Assembly: GCA_965112735.1 (NCBI GenBank)
Contig: OZ218953.1
Span: 4,650,001 to 4,714,000 of the forward strand
Direction: 5' to 3'
DNA length: 64,000 nt
Origin: Phaeosaccion multiseriatum
Taxonomy: Eukaryota; Ochrophyta, other classes
Made by a program: the position numbers and the translations under genes. Of this stretch, positions 41,738-54,144 are shown piece after piece; position 1 is the first letter of the stretch; every line of letters starts with the position of its first letter. The notes beneath the pieces are model-generated. The model was not told the origin of the DNA and ran no database searches. It saw only the letters and a list, made by a program, of their open reading frames with translations.

Positions 41738-44700
41738 ATAGTAATAGTAGTAGTAGTAGTAGTAGTAGTAGTAGCAGCAGCAGCAGCAGCGGTCGTAATT
41801 TTCTCTGTGTACCGAAAAGGAGGGAAGAGACGACAACTCAACTCACCCATACAGTACACGTATTTATATCCCTTACTCTGTCGTGATGAGAAGGCACACG
41901 AGTCCCCCGGAGCTCTGTGGCTCGAGGCCGGTAGCGGAGATGGCATCGGAGACGAATATATGGCTCTTCGCGAGCATGTCTATCACAAAGCACGCAGCGT
42001 GAGAGTGGAGCAGGTGCGTGCGTGGGTGTGTCTTCGCTGGGAGAAGAGGGGTTTCAAGTTTCGCTGAGCACAGACAACCCTTGCCTCCCCTTTGTGCTGG
42101 TGTGCTCCTTTTGTATCATCAACCACCCCCCCCGCTCCGATATCCCAGCAGTGGTGTGTCCTTAACTCCCTCCACCGCTGGTAAATAGTAGAAGAGGGGG
42201 CAGAGTCGGCCTGAGAGCGATCGAGCGGCAGGCATACATTTTCTACTTGAACCCTGCCTTAAGAGACAAGTCCCCGCTTACCCCCGCTACCCCGGCTACC
42301 CCAACGTCTCTCCCTCTCTGCCTCTCTCTCTCTCTCTGGGCTTAGGCGGCTGTGGACTACGAAGACGGGTGCCGTATCTGCTGCAAATGGGTGTCCTGCC
42401 TCACCTGCAACGCGTTTGGCGGCGGCGGTCAGGAAGGAGACTTCCAGCACGTCAGCAGGGTCATGGCTCGTATCTTCTTCCTCGGTGCGTAGTAGTAATA
42501 GTCGATGGCAGTCAATGGCAGTCGATGGCAGTCAAGGCAGTCGGTGGGAGGCAAGAGGGATGCATGTAATGATGTGATGGTATGTGGCGGGTAGTAGTGT
42601 GTTCTCCTGCGATAGGGAGATGGAGAGGGGTGGGGCGCCGCATGTGTATAGGACTGATGCACTGCACCTCACGGCAGCACTGGCTCGTGCACAGTGGCTC
42701 TTTTCTTGCAGTGAGCTTTGCCCCATGTGCCGCACCACGCACTCGGGCACCTAGGCCCCACCCGATTGGGATGTTTGAAACCCCAATACTGAGGCCCAAC
42801 ACTGAAGACAGAAAACTCGCTCTCGTGCTCGGTCCCCACTGATCCTCGCATTGGATCGATCCCACCTTTCACGCAGAGCAAGACCTGGATATCGTGGCGA
42901 GCGACTTTGCAGCCGGCATCGTGCTGCTGCGACACAAACAAAAGACCAGGCAATATGCTCGCCTCAGGGCTGTGGAAGGTGGTGGTGAATCTACTGGCAC
43001 TGCCGACCAAGCTACAGTGGAGGAGCGAAGGAGGCGGAGGGAGACAGGAGGAGGAGAAGGAGGAGGGGAGGGGGGGGGCGGGCTGGGGGGGAGAGGAGGA
43101 GGAGGAGAAAGAAGACGACAACAAGGAGGAGGAGGGTGCATTTTGGAGCAGCCAAGAGGAGAAGGTGGGCCCGAGCTGTTGCAGTCCAGCAAGGTCCCCC
43201 TGTGCGATCGACGCGAACTGCACCCGACCTTTTACAAGGTGGGGGACGAGCAGGTGATGGACATGGACCAGCCTGAGGACAGGGAGGTGTTACAAGAGGT
43301 GCTTCGCTTCTCATGGTATGCTTTGGCCATCTACACCTGGATGCTCTATGCGTATACGAAGGTGAGTGACTTGGGCTCTCACATGGCGTGGAGGAGCACC
43401 TCGTGCTCACGCCAGTTGCAGTGGCAGTTTCTTAGACCCTACCCAGAACACCACTCAGAGATGGATCTCATGCCATTTGTGGCTGTGGAGGGAGCCGGAG
43501 TAGCAATGCGCTGCTCCCTGAGGCTCCACCCCCCGGGGTCCCTGATCTCTGGCCTCATCCGCTTCAACGCCTCCTCTCTTATCTCTCTCTCTCTCTCTCT
43601 CTTCTGTCCTCTCACCAGCCGTTGACGGGCTTGCCGGACTTGTGCGCCGCAAGGTGGAGGGGAAAGGGGGTGTTCTCCAAGAGCGGCCGAGTCACAGAGG
43701 AGGGGGGAGGAGAGGGGGGGACAATAGAGGACGGGGTGGGGGAGGAAGGGGAGGAGCAGCAGCAGCAGCGGCAGAAGCGCCAAGCGCGACGGACGATTGC
43801 TTGGGGTGTGTGTCCCTCCGCACAAAGCCCTACGGAATCAGAACCTTCGGGGGTCTCTGCCCGTTCTTCCGCTGCTAGCTCGGACTCGAACTCGAGCGCA
43901 AAGAGGTCTGACACGTTGCACGAGTACGCGCTGCGAAAGTTCCTGGAGCCGTGTGCCCCTGATATTGACGTTGTGCTCTCGCGCTATGAAAACGGCATTC
44001 TCCAGACACCGTACGCCATCTTTGTGGACCATAAGGTGTGTGTGTGTGTATTTGTGTGTGTGTATTTGTGTGTGTGTGTGTGTATGTATGTGCGTGTGTC
44101 TGTGTGTCAGTGTGTGTCTGTCTCTCTCTCCCTGTGTGGGGTGCGTTTGTGTGTGTGGAGAGAGGACCACAAGTATCTATACTCTCAGTGCTGTGTTGCG
44201 CTTGTTCTATGCTTGTGCTATTGCTGCCCTTTTCTTTGTCCGAGGGCTTTCTGGCGTACCAAGTTGTCCTCAAGTTGTCCTCTAGTCTCCGTCGCGGCTG
44301 TCTTTGTTGCTTCTCCTCACCTACTCCCTCCATCCCTCCCTCCCTGCCTACCTGCCTGCCTGCCTGCCTGCCTCCTGTGTGTGTGTGCGCGCGCGTGCGT
44401 GTGTGTTCGTGTGTGTGTGCGTGTGTATGTTTGCTCGTGCAGTGGCAGTGCGTGGTCATCGCTGTGCGAGGGACGATGAGCTTCGAAGACTGTTTGGTAG
44501 ATGCGACGTGCGACCCTGCCGCTATGGAAGGATGTGGAACTAAGTATGGTACGGAAGGGGCGAGGCAGAGCTATGCGCTTTTCTTTCGCTTGTCTTCCTC
44601 AGCGCCGACCCCGTTTGCTACTTACGTACTCTTACTTACTATCGCTTTGCTTCACCCCTCCTCCTCTCTGCTGGAAAGAATAGTGGTGTAGGGCCATATC

Positions 44701-45317
44701 CTTCTTCAATGAACATGAGCTTTCTTGTTTGACAACCGAGCCTTTGATTGTCTGACCCTAAAGTACGATACCCCCTTTCAAACGCGTCCCAACAGGCTTT
44801 GATGGAACAGACATGTATGCTCACAAGGGCATGGTAGAGAGAGCTGAGTGGATCATGCAGGTAAGGCAACGAACTCTGGAGGGAGCCTGAGGCAAGCAAG
44901 CAAAGGCAAGGCAGGCTCAGGTCATCGCCACAGAATGCCCCCTCCCCCTCCCCCTCTCTTACATGGTGTACTGAGCAATAGACGGCTTCTCTGTTCTCTG
45001 CCCCCCCCCCCCGGCTCCCTTCCGTCCATCTTTTGTGCCCCCTATGCGAAGGATCTCGACAAGCACGCCATGCTCGACTCCCTCCTTCGCCGAGAGGGAG
45101 GGGAGCAGCAGCGGCAGCAACATCAACAACAGCAGCAACAGGAACAGCAACATCAGCAGCAGCGGGGCCGTGTTCCCTTAGGCCCACACCAAAGACGAGG
45201 CCAGGATTACGCTCCCTTGCACAGCCCTCAGCAGCAGCAACGAACCCCCTTGATGGAATCCTTCGGCGTCACGCACAACTACTCCCTCAGGTAGATGGTG
45301 GTGGTAGTGATGATGAC

Positions 45318-45378
<61 letters not shown>

Positions 45379-45482
45379 GTGTTGGTGGTCGTAGTGATTA
45401 TGACGATGGTGATGGTGGTGGTGGTGGTGGTGTTGGTGGGCTGTGGTAGTGGTGGTGGTGTTGGTGGTGGTGGTAGTGGTGA

Positions 45483-45516
<34 letters not shown>

Positions 45517-47848
45517 GGTATTGGTGGGGATAGTCCCCACTATATTTTCTGCGTCTTGTGAGTGATCTGGTGACCCCTCCTCCTGCGAATGAGGCGTGGT
45601 CGAGGAGGGGAGGTCTAAAGGTTCGAGGGAGATGGATGTGTGGAACGCAAGGAAAAGACCCGTGTGGCTCCTTATTGGTTTGAGAGGGCGCTCTGGACCG
45701 AGGTACTGAAGCTCACATCCCCACCAAAGCCCTCTCAACGACGTACGGAGACATTCTCTTGCTTCTCGCTCCTATGCACTACTTTCCGTCTCTCTCTCTG
45801 CCTTTCTCTTTCTCGCTCTCTCTCTCTCTGCCCGTCTCTCTGTCTCTCTCTCTGGTCTCTCTCTCTCTACTTACATGCTCATCCGTCGCTGCCCTTGCAT
45901 CTCCCCTCTGCGCTGTGTCCATCCCCCATGCCTACTCCATGCCTACTCCATGCCTACCCCGCCGTGGCACAGGCTCACGGGCCATTCGCTGGGGGCTGGT
46001 GTGGCCGTGCTCCTCTCGACCATGCTCAGGCCGAGATACCCTTCTCTGAGGTGAGCGGTTTGGTGATACGCACATACGTCACTGACCATATGACTGCCTG
46101 GCTCCATATATGCACAACTTTGAGGAAACAAAGACCAGAATTGAAACTGAAACTACCCCCCTGAGTCACTTCACCAACTACCCTCTGCCCCCTTCGTATT
46201 TCCTCTCTATCGCTCTTGTGCCCTCCTTCCCTTCTTGTTGGGGCTACTTTCAAGATGCATTGCTGTGTCTCCTCCAGGCGGGCTTATCAGCGAGGCGCAT
46301 GCCCGGAGGTCCAGGGAGTGGTGCGTGTCCCTCGTCAACAACAACGACCTCGTGAGGTGTGTGTGTGTGTATGAAAGTGCGTGCGTGTGCTCGAGCAAGT
46401 TTTGTAGCTCGCTGTACTGCCTGATGGATTCCCCTCCGTGACATTCTCATCCTCGCCCACATCGGCCATCCTTTCTCTCCCGTTGGCCCGGAGCTTCCCC
46501 CACCTCGGTCTCTTCCTCTCCTCTCTGGGGCATTGGGCACCATCTTCCCTGCACCCTTGTTCCGTCCCATTCCACCCTGTACTATTCCATTCAACTCTGT
46601 TCCATCCCATTCCACCCTGTTCTATCCCATTCTCCTCGACGGACTCTTTTAACCCTTTGTTTTGTCTGTGTCGGTATCTCGTGTAGGAAAGAGGTTACTC
46701 ACTCTTTCAATCATTGCATCTCTCTCCACTCCTCACCCCCATCCCATCCCATCCCATCCCAACCCGACCACCCTTGGCCTCAATTCCGCACTGAATACAT
46801 CTCTTCCACCCCTCCTCCCATCCCAACCCAACCATCCTCCCGTCTACATCACTTTTATTACTTCCAAACAGTCGCATGTCCATGCAATCCGTTGAGGGTT
46901 TCCGTGACGAGGTGTTGGAATTGGTGGGCCTGGCCACCGCCAACAAGGCCAGCATCATGAAGAGTCTCCTCGAGCGCTCCAGAGAGGCCAACGACCTGAG
47001 CAGGTACCTGTCCAGCAAGGCCGTCGCTGCTGCTACTGAGGGCGGATCAAGTGCTGCCGCTACTGCTACTGATGCTGCTGCTGGGGCTGCAGCAAAGCCG
47101 GGGCAGGGCGATGAAAGCACATGTCCTGGCGGTGAGGAGGAGGCGAAGGGCAGGGCGGGTGGTGAGGATGAGGAGGAGCAGGAGGGGGAGAAGGTCGGCA
47201 GGTGGGGTGGCAAAGGTGAGAAGGACGGCAGCAGAGACTCTGCCTCCTGGTCTGACTCGTCAGCGTACCAGCGGTCGGTGCAGATGTACAAGAGGGCGTG
47301 CGAGCAGAGGAAACGGCTCGAGAGGATGGACGGGAGAGTGCATCACGTCGACTTGGTCCTGCCTGGCCGCATACTTCACATGGTAAGTAAGATGGAAATA
47401 ACCGTAACTGACGTTGCCGTCCTCCAGCCCTCCAATCCTCCAGTTCCAGTCAACCGGAATCGTACCTCGGCACCAAGTAGAAGCACGTATCGCTTTCCGG
47501 TGATGGAACTTAACGACCTTTGCCCTTGTCATTCCCTCCCCTTCCACCCCCTGCCCCCCCCCCCCTTTCCTGCCTTTAATGAATTAACTTTATTTCTTTT
47601 TCTATATATTGTACTACTGTATATATTATATATATTATATACATCAGGTCCGGACGGCATGGGAGCCCAAGCGCAACTGTCTGGGGACGGCGTCCGGGAA
47701 GCGCCCCGTGCACACCCCGTGCTGGGCCGCGCAGGCTGATCTCTCCGAAATTGCTGTCAGCAGCTCCATGATTCATGACCATTTTCCTGACCAAGTGTTT
47801 GAATGCCTGGCAGGCATGTGTAAGGATCTGGGCATAGTATCGGAATGA
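40433..47848 (+). CDS. Diacylglycerol-lipase-like (DAGL, lipase class 3) membrane protein, 990 aa, 16 exons
   Basis: Exons are 40433-40438, 40540-40703, 40811-40860, 40977-41086, 41258-41437, 41894-42013, 42346-42484, 42877-43361, 43619-44035, 44443-44548, 44796-44860, 45052-45290, 45973-46050, 46255-46356, 46872-47382 and 47648-47848; all joins keep frame. The first exon is just ATGCCG; it gives MPAFKWCGKRWHFNSDDLP, like the MP...RRW...SDDL start of sn-1 diacylglycerol lipases. Four membrane helices follow, then a Cys-rich segment (CRICCKWVSCLTC) and the lipase domain. The predicted triad is Ser699 in TGHSLGAG, Asp751 in NNNDLV and His923 in PGRILHM. Such enzymes release monoacylglycerol from diacylglycerol at membranes. 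Low-complexity inserts sit near the regulatory loop. Introns 5, 9 and 12 carry (AGT)n, (GT)n and (ATG)n tracts; intron 5 is open in frame. Confidence 0.9.
41505..41775. repeat. (AGT)n tract in intron 5 of the lipase gene
   Basis: Two long AGT arrays separated by AGC/TGC-rich sequence lie within intron 5 (41438-41893). The intron length is a multiple of three and its frame is open, reading mostly as valine if retained. Confidence 0.9.
45305..45520. repeat. (ATG)n / (GTG)n tract in intron 12 of the lipase gene
   Basis: About 20 ATG units are followed by GTG-rich sequence and a second ATG run near 45480-45505. They lie between the exon ending ...NYSL and the exon carrying the catalytic serine. 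Confidence 0.9.
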
Positions 47849-48219
47849 GTGAATGAGTCTGTTGGGTGGAGTGGTGTAGTTGTTGGGTAGCGGGGGGAGA
47901 GGGGGGTAGGGTTAGCTTCCCAACATCACGGGCGCGTGGACAGGAGAGCAGCGGAAGACAATGTGGAGCTTTCCTCTCTGGTATCGCTTCCGCAATTCTC
48001 CAATTTTGCTCGGCAACTGTACTGTAAGCATTTTTTGGTTGTTTAAGTTTTGATTTTAATCTTTTTTTTTTAATTAAAAACAATAAAAAATATAAAACTA
48101 GAAAACAAAAAGGCCGAGACGGTCGTGCACATTGCAGGACTCGATAAATACGGCGCACTTGCATGTCCGCCGCTCGCCCTCCATCCCCGTAAAAGTTCAA
48201 CTATGTATCAATTTTTTTA
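47849..48219. other. Convergent intergenic region, 371 bp
   Basis: It lies between the 3' ends of the lipase gene and the two-TM plastid gene. A strongly AT-rich core at 48020-48110 (T and A runs, attaaaaacaataaaaaat) is a likely polyadenylation and termination zone for one or both genes. Confidence 0.55.
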
Positions 48220-49865
48220 TCATCCCCTCCCGTTCTCATCATCCCCTCCTGTCAATTTACTGACAGATCCGCCAACGATGGTGCCTCCCATGAGAATGCC
48301 CAATGCAGGTTGCACCAGGGGCGTCCAATACTCGTTAAACTGGACATTAAACAAGAGAGGAAAGAGCGAGCGAAGGAATGAGAAAAAGAGGAGAGAGAGA
48401 GAAAGAGAGGGGGAGAGAGAGAGAGAGGAGAGAAGTGAGCAGCGGCCAAGACGTGAGAGGACAGGCAGGTCAGGTGAAGTCCAACTATCCCTTGCAGTGG
48501 GGTGGAGCAGTCCACCAAAAAGGAGCCGGGGATGCAACAGCACAGCACTCAAGCTCTCATCCTCAACTCACCTTGTCCAGCAGGAAGGTGTCCTTTGGGC
48601 CGTAGCTCATGCCCACTCCCACCAAGAACCACCCCAGAAAGCTCAGCACCACGAAGAAGTCGAACACCAGCAGCCACTGCACCACGTTCTGTGGGCGACA
48701 GATATTGAGCATTGGAGAGAGCACAGCAGCAGAGCAGACGGCAGAGGATATTGCAGAGGGCAGAGCAAGAGCAGCAGCAAGGCGGGGCGTCGCGTGAGTG
48801 AGGATTTGCAGAGCATGCCAGACTCGGCAGATGTTCGACGCGGGTTTCTTTTGTCTTTGTGCGCGGAAGAGGGGTTTTGACCTTTTCTACTCAGTGGGGG
48901 GGGTGCACAATGGTATGAAGCTCAGAGCGGAGATTCTTCAGGGGCTGCCTCCACCCAAAGCGCAACCCAAGTTCACAAGCCGCTAGCCCTCCCTTATCCC
49001 TCCGAGGACACACAAAACACGCCCCTCCCTCTCTCCCGCCCTCCCTCCCTCACTGACACTGCGTTGCCCTTTCTCACCTTTGCTTTGCCCACAATGCCGC
49101 CGTCGCCTCGCACGTCCCCCGCCGCCTCCCTCTCGGCCCTCCTTCGCTTCAGCTTGGCCACATCTGCCCCCAGATCGTCCATGTTGGTGGACACACGGTT
49201 CCCCTCTGCATTGTAGGCAAAGGTCGTCCTGGGAGGCTTTGGTGCCTCCTCCTCCGCTGGTGCTGCTGGTGCTTCTGCTGTACGTATTTTCGTTGTCGTG
49301 AGAGGGAAAGAAAGTGATTCGCGAGTGTGAGTGAGCGCGCGAGGACGTACTTTGCAGGGTGGGAGAGAGCTCTTACGAAGCAGCGCGCTCTAGTCAGGGC
49401 GAAAGGGTTTTTATTAGCCCCCTACTCACCAACCCCCTTGAAGGACTCACCATAGGAATCTTCCTCGTCTCCATCGTCATCCTCCAATAAGACCTCTGAT
49501 TCGTCGCTTCGCCCCTGCCCTGGCACGATGATCACGCTGGCAGCCCCCCCGTCATTGTCCACTGCTGCATCTTGCCTGGCCTTTCTGCGTCGCTTCCTGG
49601 CAGACAAGATTGCATCACTTGCTGAGGTGGGCAGAGCGTCATCGCCCCCACCCTCTCCCGACGCTTTCAGCCAGCTTAACCCGCGCACTACAGCTGCTCC
49701 TTGTCCTGTCGTGGGCACACCTTTGGCGCGGTGCCTGCATGTGGCGCTCTGTTTGGTCAAGCCGCTAATCGGCGCATGAAAAGCGAAGGCGGACGTTGTG
49801 GACATGTGCGAAGAGAGGAAGGAGGCACCCGCCACTGCTGCTGCTCTCGCCGCTGCTTTCCTCAT
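48220..49865 (-). CDS. Plastid-targeted protein with two TM helices, unknown function (283 aa, 4 exons)
   Basis: Minus-strand exons are 49865-49451, 49277-49078, 48688-48572 and 48339-48220. The chosen start gives MRKAAARAAAVAGASFLSSHMSTTSAFAFHAP, an almost canonical signal peptide plus ASAFAP; an ATG at 49922 would add 19 residues. The central part is charged (RKRRRKARQD, then an acidic EDDDGDEED stretch) and includes a coiled region (ADVAKLKRRRAEREA). Exons 3 and 4 encode two hydrophobic segments (VVQWLLVFDFFVVLSFLGWFLVG and PLVQPALGILMGGTIVGG) separated by KDTFLLDK. It is probably an envelope or thylakoid membrane protein with a soluble stromal N-terminus. I do not recognise a named family. 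Confidence 0.7.
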
Positions 49866-50578
49866 CGTGCTCGGACTGAGAGAGAAGGAAGAGAGGGGAA
49901 GAGGAGGAGCATGCGAATCCATTAAGTGCCATCTGTTTTTTTTTTTTCTCTCCCCCCCCCCCTTTTTCGACTTTTTGTGCGCTTGGTTGCTTCAGCCTTC
50001 GTGGCTGCCGCGAGTGCCTCCTTCGATGCCTTGGCACGATTGGTGATGTTAGTGGCATCTTAGATCTTTTGGATTACTTTGAGTTCCCCTTTCCCTCAGG
50101 GCCCGAGTGGTCAGGGGTCGACTTTCTATGGGGGCCGGCTTGGTTCCCTTCAAAACATGCTTGCTACCTGCCCCACCAGGAGGAGACGCTGCATCACTCC
50201 GCAAGGACCTTGCCCTAACCCTCTGATGAAACGACTGCGCCGGCCTCTGCAGATCTGCACAATGCCCGAATCCACACCGCTGCGAACTGCAGATGCGTTG
50301 AAGCCACGGCGGTGTGTGCTGTAGTGGTCTTACTCTCCGACCCGCAGCTCCAGGGGGGGGAGGCATAACGAGCCAGAGACTCGAGCAGTCCCAATCCAGC
50401 GAGAGGGAAAGGGAAATGCGCGTCCTGTTGTCCCATCGGGCTTACCCACTGATCCTTTCTCTCCCTCTCCGTCGAGGGGTTCGGGCTTATTCACTGACTC
50501 TTTCTCTCCCTCTCCTCGAGGGGTTCGGGCTTATTCACTGACCCTTTCTCTCCCTCTCCTCGAGGGGGTCGGGCTTAT
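49866..50578. other. Intergenic, 713 bp between two leftward genes
   Basis: It is upstream of the two-TM plastid gene and downstream of the lumen-protein gene. It contains a T12 and a C10 run near 49935-49965 and most of the 44-bp minisatellite that begins about 50436. No gene was recognised. Confidence 0.5.
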
Positions 50579-50613
50579 TCACTGACCCTTTCTCTCCCTC
50601 TCCTCGAGGGGTT
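50436..50613. repeat. 44-bp minisatellite overlapping the stop codon of the lumen-protein gene
   Basis: About four copies of a 44-bp unit (cgggcttattcactgaccct...) run from the 3' flank into the last coding exon of the leftward gene ending at 50579. On the gene strand each unit repeats the end of the reading frame, EPLEERERKGQ and a TGA, so the array appears to have grown from the terminal exon. Confidence 0.85.
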
Positions 50614-51512
50614 CGTAGTATGTGTGGTATAGAAATTGGGCCTCGTCGTTGTCCGCCGCGGGAAAGAAGCTCATGAGCCTGCCGAAAGAGACCTGGGCGG
50701 CATCCAGAGCTTTGACGATGAAGTCAACCTTTTCTTCCGTCATCGTGTTGAGGGCCACTTGGGAAGTGAACTCCTGGTGACGAGTGGGTGTGGGTGTGTG
50801 GTGGCGGTGGGTGTGAGGAGGAGGACGGAGCAGACGAGGAGATAAATTAAGATGTGGCCCTCACGCGCGAGGGAAAGGGGGTCGAGTAAAGCCCCCACCA
50901 CCAGAGAAGAATCGAAGACAACGCACCTTCTTCAGCGCGTCGAAGCCATCGAACTCGACAACAGAGAGAAGGTATTCATACGCATCAAGGCCAGCACTCT
51001 TTGCCTCCTGTGTTCAAGAGATCAGGTACCGCAGATGGATGAGTCGTGAGCTGCGAAGTGAGGAACAAAGAAAGCACTGCAATCGAACCCACCTCTCGTC
51101 TTCGCCTGTCCAGGTAAAGCGTGCTGTCTATGATGGCGTCTCTGAGCATTAGCCTTTTCACCAATCCCTTGACGAGGGCTCTACAGGTGTCAGTCTTTTC
51201 ACCCTTCCTCAAATCTCGGGCCAGATTCTTTGCAAATTCGTCGGCTTCCACCACCGCTGTTAAGTCGCGTCGCAGGGGAGCCGCCGGTTTAGTCTCAAAC
51301 CATGAGGCGGACGCCACTCCAGGAGCCCCAAGAACAACGCAGGAAGTGGAGGCCACGACACCCACAAATTCACCTCGTGTCGAGGAGACTGCTTGCAGCG
51401 GCGTCAAGGAAGAATGCCGCAAGCACGGAGTCGCGATGAGAAAGCAGAAGACGGAGTTGAAGAGGTGCAGCAGCACGAGCACCCTCCCGAGCTCGTTCCT
51501 AAGCAAAGACAT
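50579..51512 (-). CDS. Probable thylakoid-lumen helical-bundle protein (231 aa, 3 exons)
   Basis: Minus-strand exons are 51512-51093, 51007-50927 and 50773-50579. The start gives MSLLRNELGRVLVLLHLFNSVFCFLIATP, a signal peptide with Phe after Cys, then a Ser/Arg-rich transit segment. A second hydrophobic stretch (VGVVASTSCVVLGAPGVASA) ends in an A-x-A site, as expected for export into the thylakoid lumen. The mature ~150 residues are nearly all helical (EFAKNLARDLRK, LVKGLVKRLMLRDAIIDSTLYLDRRR, AYEYLLSVVEFDGFDALKK, EEKVDFIVKALD). This resembles the four-helix layout of PsbQ or Psb31-like extrinsic photosystem II proteins, but no signature residue fixes the family. The last residues overlap a 44-bp minisatellite. 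Confidence 0.65.
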
Positions 51513-52208
51513 GAACGTTTTGCTGTACTTCTCCCTCTCACCACTCCTCCTCCTCCTGTCCGGCCGCTGACCTCCACTCAAAGCACTGTCCAGCTACTTC
51601 TTTCCAGACATGCTGCTTGCCTGTGGAGAATTTATTATTTATTACATGGAAAAAAAAAAGTCAACAAAAGGGGAGAAAATAGACAACTTCGCGTCATCCT
51701 CATCCACAGTTTAGCCGTAGCGCTCCAGCGGGCCCGACACGAACGATCGGTTCGCCACAGGATCCTGGCTGGTATCAACTTTGTTCCAATGGGAAGAACT
51801 GATGAGTCAGAGGGACACGACCTCGAGGGCTAAGTTCCCCGGGGCGGTGAGACATTACTTTTAGACAACCATAGATGGCACTTAAGGGTGTAATATATTG
51901 AAACTCATCCACAGTCGCCATGTGTTGGAATTTGAAAAACAAATACGAGATAGCTAGCCTACTATCAATACGAAGTCATTTGTAGCTAAACGCCCACCCA
52001 GAGGAGGCAAGACGGAGGCAGCGCAGGAGCTCGTAGAGGGCTGAGATCAAACAGTGCAAAATTTTCACTTCACAAGCAGCAGGGCGTTTTGGACGTCCCC
52101 CCTGAAGATCAGTATCGCGCTCTCTACTGGCGTGCTGCACTTTCGGGGCGGGCCTCGGGTTGGGAGGCACCAGAGCTGGCAGCAGCAGCTGCTGCAGCAG
52201 AGGAAAGC
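51513..52208. promoter_or_regulatory. Divergent intergenic region, 696 bp
   Basis: It separates the lumen-protein start (left) from the ankyrin-SET start (right). An A10 run lies near 51650. The frame of the SET gene stays open upstream to 51990 without an ATG, so part of the right end could be coding if there is an upstream exon. Confidence 0.5.
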
Positions 52209-54111
52209 ATGGAAACAAGCAAAGGCGCTGGAGGGGTCCGCCTCCGCGCAAAGGAGATCTCGGCGATCTCGCGAGGTGACTTGAAAGAGGTTGGGGAGCT
52301 GCTAAAGATGTACACCCCCGTAGGCCATCCCCAGTCTGTGCCCCCAGGAGCCAAGCGGCACCCCGGAATGGGAAAAGACAGGGCCGAGAAGGAGAAGGAG
52401 GGAAGCTCCAGCGGAGAGAGCAGGGAGGAGGAGAAAGATCCCGAGTTCGCCCCATGGGCCTACAACCGTGTCTTTCTGGGCAGCAACGGTGAGTCGTGAA
52501 CAGGTGCAACGCCATGCCATCATCCACTCATGATAAAGAGTATTCAAACCTAACGCCCCCCCCCCACTGATCGACCCCACCCAACAGCTGTGCCGCCCGT
52601 GTGTCTGGCAATCTCGGCTGGCAATAACGACATGCTCATTAAGTTGTTTGACTTGGGTGCCGATCCGCGGGCCAAAGTTGGCGACGGGCGAGGCACCATC
52701 CTCCACTGGACCATAGACTTGGGCAGCCTGTCCATGACCCGTACCATCCTCGGTGCAGCCAAGAGGGCGGGCAGGAAGGTGCTACGCGACTTGCTGGAGG
52801 CGCTGAACAAGAACAGGCTGTCGCCGCTCATGCTGAGTGCGCGCAGGGGGCCGCACAACAAGAGTGGCGGGTGTGAGATTGTGCGTGTTCTGGTGGAAGC
52901 AGGCGCAGACATAACGGCAAAGGACAAGACAGGCTTCAACTCGCTCATGTGGAGCCTTGAGATCCTTGAAGCGGCAAATCTCAAGTTGGTGCTAAGCAAC
53001 AGCAGCTATGGAGACTACGTGGTGGAGATCTTCGAGTATCTTGTGGAACAAATGGCACTGCATGAAGGAGGCCTTCAGCTCCTGCTTCAACCCGGGGGGG
53101 GCTGTCAAATGACCGTGCTGCAATGGGTCTGCTGCTACGCTTTCTACCACCCTGAGATCTGCAGCAAGCTAGTCGATGCTCTGGTCAAGCACGGGGTCGA
53201 GAAAGTAGAGAACGCGTGGATGGAGGCAACGTTCCCATTGGAAATGAAGAATCGAAATAGGGTTTTTGCCCCGCTCAAGCGCAGTGATTCGGTCATGACG
53301 CTGGAACAAAGCTTCACTTTGGAGAAGCTCCTGCACGTGGGGGTGAAGGGGTGGGCGAGGCCACAGCCGCTCGACTTGGGGAGACCGCAGCGGGGCGCTC
53401 AGCAGCTCGTCACGCCGGCCGGGCAGGAGCTCAGCAACAAGGGTGAGTGAGCGATCGGAGAGGGAAAGGATTTGTATGGGCTGCTGCTGTAGTAGGGAAT
53501 GAATGGGAGGGGCAAAAGAGCTAGATAATTCTGAGAATTAATATGTTCCACCCCTTTTGCTGACTAAGCTCCTTGAGTCAGTACCAATGACTCAGAGCGG
53601 GCCGTAGCTCCTCTGTGCGAGTGCTCCGTCGCATGTACAACCAACTCCTACAGTGGGCCATGGCGAGGCTGAATCTGCTTCCCCTTTATACAAGTCACAG
53701 CTGAGTTCCTTTCGGCAAAGTCAACCCCCACCCCTTCCCAAACCCCAACGTTATTACTCATTTGTTTTCGCAGACGTCCGCGTATTTCCGGACGAAGATC
53801 ACGTCCCTGAAGAGGCGATGGTCCCTTCCGGCATCCTCGGTGGTGCCTCTTCGTCCTCCTCTTCGTCCTCCTCCGCCGCTGAGCGTCACTCAGAGGGCCG
53901 GGAGGACGACAAGACCAGCGTTGTACAGGACCAACAGGCAGAGGTTCTGCACATGTGTAGCTGTTGTGGGGGGAAAGGCACGCTTCGTTCGGTAGAGGCG
54001 ACCTTTGCGGATGCTGCCGCAAGGGCCGCTGTTGCGCACAGGGCCGCGCTGCAGGAGGCTGTGGATGGCAGCGAGGAGGACCATCAAGCGGATGGAAGAC
54101 GACTGGCGACA

Positions 54112-54144
<33 letters not shown>

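Noticed and set aside
41362-41886. Polyserine and polythreonine/polytyrosine frames over the AGT tract
   Set aside because: They are repeat translations within lipase intron 5; only the polyvaline frame is continuous with the flanking exons and is reported as a possible exitron.
50436-50613. Regularly spaced repeats considered as a CRISPR-like array
   Set aside because: The 44-bp units are contiguous with no unique spacers and derive from a eukaryotic coding exon.
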